Source: REEB95 sp050729835 (GTDB taxonomy: Bacteria; Pseudomonadota; Alphaproteobacteria; ATCC43930; CGMCC-115725). Taken from it: a DNA stretch of 28,398 nucleotides. Positions within the stretch are counted from its first letter, which is position 1. Each line of letters begins with the position of its first letter. The notes beneath the pieces are model-generated. The model searched no databases. It was not told where the DNA came from and saw only the letters and a list, made by a program, of their open reading frames with translations. A program made the translations under genes and the position numbers. The stretch is from contig JBOHLS010000030.1 of the NCBI GenBank assembly GCA_050729835.1, forward strand, positions 1 through 28,398, read 5' to 3'. Positions 26,583 to 28,398 of the stretch are shown in pieces.

Positions 26583-27199
26583 TTGAGACGCGCCTCCAGC
26601 GCCTGCACGGCGTCACGCGTCAGCACGAGCGTGTCGCGGCGCATGATGTCGTAGACGTTGGCGCCCTGCTGCGGCAGCACGTCGATGCCCGGCAGGTTGC
26701 GCGCGGCGCGGGCGAAGCTCTCGTCGAGCGTCGCGCCGTCGATGATCAAGGCCGACGCGAAGCCGAGCTTGGCGAAGCTCTTGGCGAGCACGCCGGTCTT
26801 GGCGCCCTTGAGCTTGGCGCTGTCGAGCACGACCAGCTTGCCCTCGGCCTGCTTGGCCGACAGCGCGGTCTTGAGTGCTAGGCGTCGGACCTTCTTTTGC
26901 AGTCCGTATTCGTGGCTGCGCACCACCGGGCCGAAGATCACCGCGCCGCCGCGGAACTGCGGCGAGCGCATCGAGCCCTGACGGGCGCGGCCGGTGCCTT
27001 TCTGCTTCCACGGCTTCTTGGTGGTGCCCGAGATGTCGCTGATGCCCTTGGTCTTGTGCGTACCGGCGCGGCGCTTGGCGAGCTGCCATTGCACCATGCG
27101 CGCGAGGATGTCCTTGCGCACCGGCAAGCCGAAGATGTCGTCGGCGACCTCGATGTCGCCGGCCGCCTTGTTGTCGAGGCTCTTCACCGCGAGCTTCAT
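26579..27199 (-). CDS. rplD: 50S ribosomal protein L4
   Basis: L4 reaches into the exit tunnel and, in E. coli, represses the S10 operon. The 206-residue protein has the tunnel loop signature TKKPWKQKGTGRARQGSMRS and PQFRGGAVIFGP. It overlaps both rplC and rplW by 4 bases (ATGA). Confidence 0.97.
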   Translation of the reverse strand: MKLAVKSLDNKAAGDIEVADDIFGLPVRKDILARMVQWQLAKRRAGTHKTKGISDISGTTKKPWKQKGTGRARQGSMRSPQFRGGAVIFGPVVRSHEYGLQKKVRRLALKTALSAKQAEGKLVVLDSAKLKGAKTGVLAKSFAKLGFASALIIDGATLDESFARAARNLPGIDVLPQQGANVYDIMRRDTLVLTRDAVQALEARLK

Positions 27200-27939
27200 T
27201 TCTTCTCGCCTCCCGCCGCCGGCTTGGCGGCCGGCTTTTCCTTGGCGGTTTTCGGGGTTTTCTCGACCGGGCGCTCGGCCGCCTTGAGCGGCGGGCGGCC
27301 GGGCTTCGAGTGCTTGGCCGCGTCGCGCACCAGGACGTAGCCGCCGGGCGCGCCCGGCACCGCGCCGGTCACCATCAGCAGGCCGCGCGCCTCGTCGGCC
27401 GCGACCACCTGGAGATTCTGAGTCGTCGCGCGCACGTCGCCAAAGTGCCCGGCCATCTTCTTGTTCTTGAACACCTTGCCGGGGTCCTGGCGCTGGCCGG
27501 TCGAGCCGTGGCTTCTATGCGAGACCGACACACCGTGCGTGGCGCGCAGGCCGCCGAAATTGTGCCGGCGGATGACGCCGGAAAAACCACGGCCGATCGT
27601 CGTGCCGGTGACGTCGATGTATTGCCCGGCGGTGAAATGCGTGGCCTTGAGCTCGGCGCCGGGCTCGAGCATCGCATCGGCGCTGACGCGGAACTCGATC
27701 AGCTTGTGCTTGGGCTCGATCTTCGCCTTGGCATAGTGGCCACGCATCGCCTGGGACACGTTCTTGACCTTGGCGTTGCCGGTGCCGAGCTGGACCGCGG
27801 TATAGCCGTCCTTCTCGGCCGTGCGCACGGCGATCACGCGGCAATCGTCGACCTTCAGCACCGTGACCGGCAGATGGTTGCCGTCCTCGGTGAAGAGCCG
27901 GGTCATGCCCATTTTCTTGGCGATAAGGCCGCTACGCAT
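27196..27939 (-). CDS. rplC: 50S ribosomal protein L3 with C-terminal extension
   Basis: L3 is an early-assembly protein near the peptidyl transferase centre. The 247-residue protein starts MRSGLIAKKMGMTRLFTEDG and contains GFSGVIRRHNFGGLRATHG and GHRSHGST-like SVSHRSHGSTGQRQDPG. The glutamine in GSTGQ is the residue methylated by PrmB in E. coli. About 35 C-terminal residues are Lys/Pro/Ala rich (KPAAKPAAGGEKK), beyond the usual 210. Confidence 0.96.
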   Translation of the reverse strand: MRSGLIAKKMGMTRLFTEDGNHLPVTVLKVDDCRVIAVRTAEKDGYTAVQLGTGNAKVKNVSQAMRGHYAKAKIEPKHKLIEFRVSADAMLEPGAELKATHFTAGQYIDVTGTTIGRGFSGVIRRHNFGGLRATHGVSVSHRSHGSTGQRQDPGKVFKNKKMAGHFGDVRATTQNLQVVAADEARGLLMVTGAVPGAPGGYVLVRDAAKHSKPGRPPLKAAERPVEKTPKTAKEKPAAKPAAGGEKK

Positions 27940-27950
27940 GGTCCAATGCC

Positions 27951-28265
<315 letters not shown>

Positions 28266-28271
28266 CGAACG

Positions 28272-28398
28272 TTACTTAATAATCTTGGCGACGACGCCGG
28301 CGCCGACGGTATGGCCGCCCTCGCGGATGGCGAAGCGCAGGCCCTCGTCCATGGCGATGGGGGCGATGAGCTCGACATCCATCCGGATGTTGTCCCCC
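28272..28398 (-). CDS. tuf: Elongation factor Tu, C-terminal fragment at window edge
   Basis: The last 42 residues of EF-Tu are visible: GDNIRMDVELIAPIAMDEG, LRFAIREGGHTVGAGVVAK and IIK before a TAA stop. They form the end of beta-barrel domain 3. The tuf-rpsJ order is typical of alphaproteobacteria. The histidine in EGGHTVGAG stands where arginine is most common, a conservative local difference. The rest of the gene lies outside the window. Confidence 0.95.
   Translation of the reverse strand, partial: GDNIRMDVELIAPIAMDEGLRFAIREGGHTVGAGVVAKIIK

Overview
The window is a GC-rich piece of chromosome from an alphaproteobacterium. The evidence is the fused S10-spc-alpha ribosomal supercluster with adk between secY and rpsM and no rpmJ or infA there, the nearby rarA-rluC-ATP12 block (ATP12 is shared with mitochondria), and a MaeB-type malic enzyme fused to a phosphotransacetylase-like domain. 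The gene order fits a Rhodospirillales-like lineage, but this is inference from layout only.

Left part (1-3350). The 3' end of a Spy/CpxP-like LTXXQ periplasmic protein with an octahistidine tail is convergent with a minus-strand unit made of tRNA-Leu(GAG), maeB and an SRPBCC/AHSA1 protein. The SRPBCC gene has a good ribosome binding site but an ATA triplet where the start codon should be.

Middle part (3401-14128, all plus strand). It runs: lipB; a BON-domain gene broken by one extra base; a 72-codon signal peptide-PDZ mini-gene sitting where many alphaproteobacteria carry a DegQ protease; rarA; a Sel1-repeat gene broken by one missing base; a WXXGXW-repeat envelope protein; rluC-type pseudouridine synthase; ATP12 chaperone; pccB and pccA (propionyl-CoA carboxylase); acylphosphatase; and an LplT-like MFS transporter. 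ATGA overlaps couple BON-PDZ-rarA and rluC-ATP12.

Right part (14079-28398, all minus strand). In transcription order it holds the tuf 3' end, rpsJ, rplC, rplD, rplW, rplB, rpsS, rplV, rpsC, rplP, rpmC, rpsQ, rplN, rplX, rplE, rpsN, rpsH, rplF, rplR, rpsE, rpmD, rplO, secY, adk, rpsM, rpsK, rpoA and rplQ. Spacing is very tight. A near-consensus sigma70 promoter whose -35 box overlaps the adk stop codon should drive rpsM-rpsK-rpoA-rplQ separately. The last gene, rplQ, overlaps the convergent MFS gene by 50 bp.

I found no CRISPR array, insertion sequence, prophage, toxin-antitoxin pair or obvious new multi-gene system. The points most worth a second look are the AUA start, the cluster of decaying envelope genes between 0.4 and 6.8 kb, the DegQ remnant, the leaderless promoter of the acylphosphatase gene, the antisense gene overlap over a hexanucleotide repeat, and the low-complexity tails on several ribosomal proteins. 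No gap between genes exceeds 300 bases; the largest (3189-3400) holds the tRNA.
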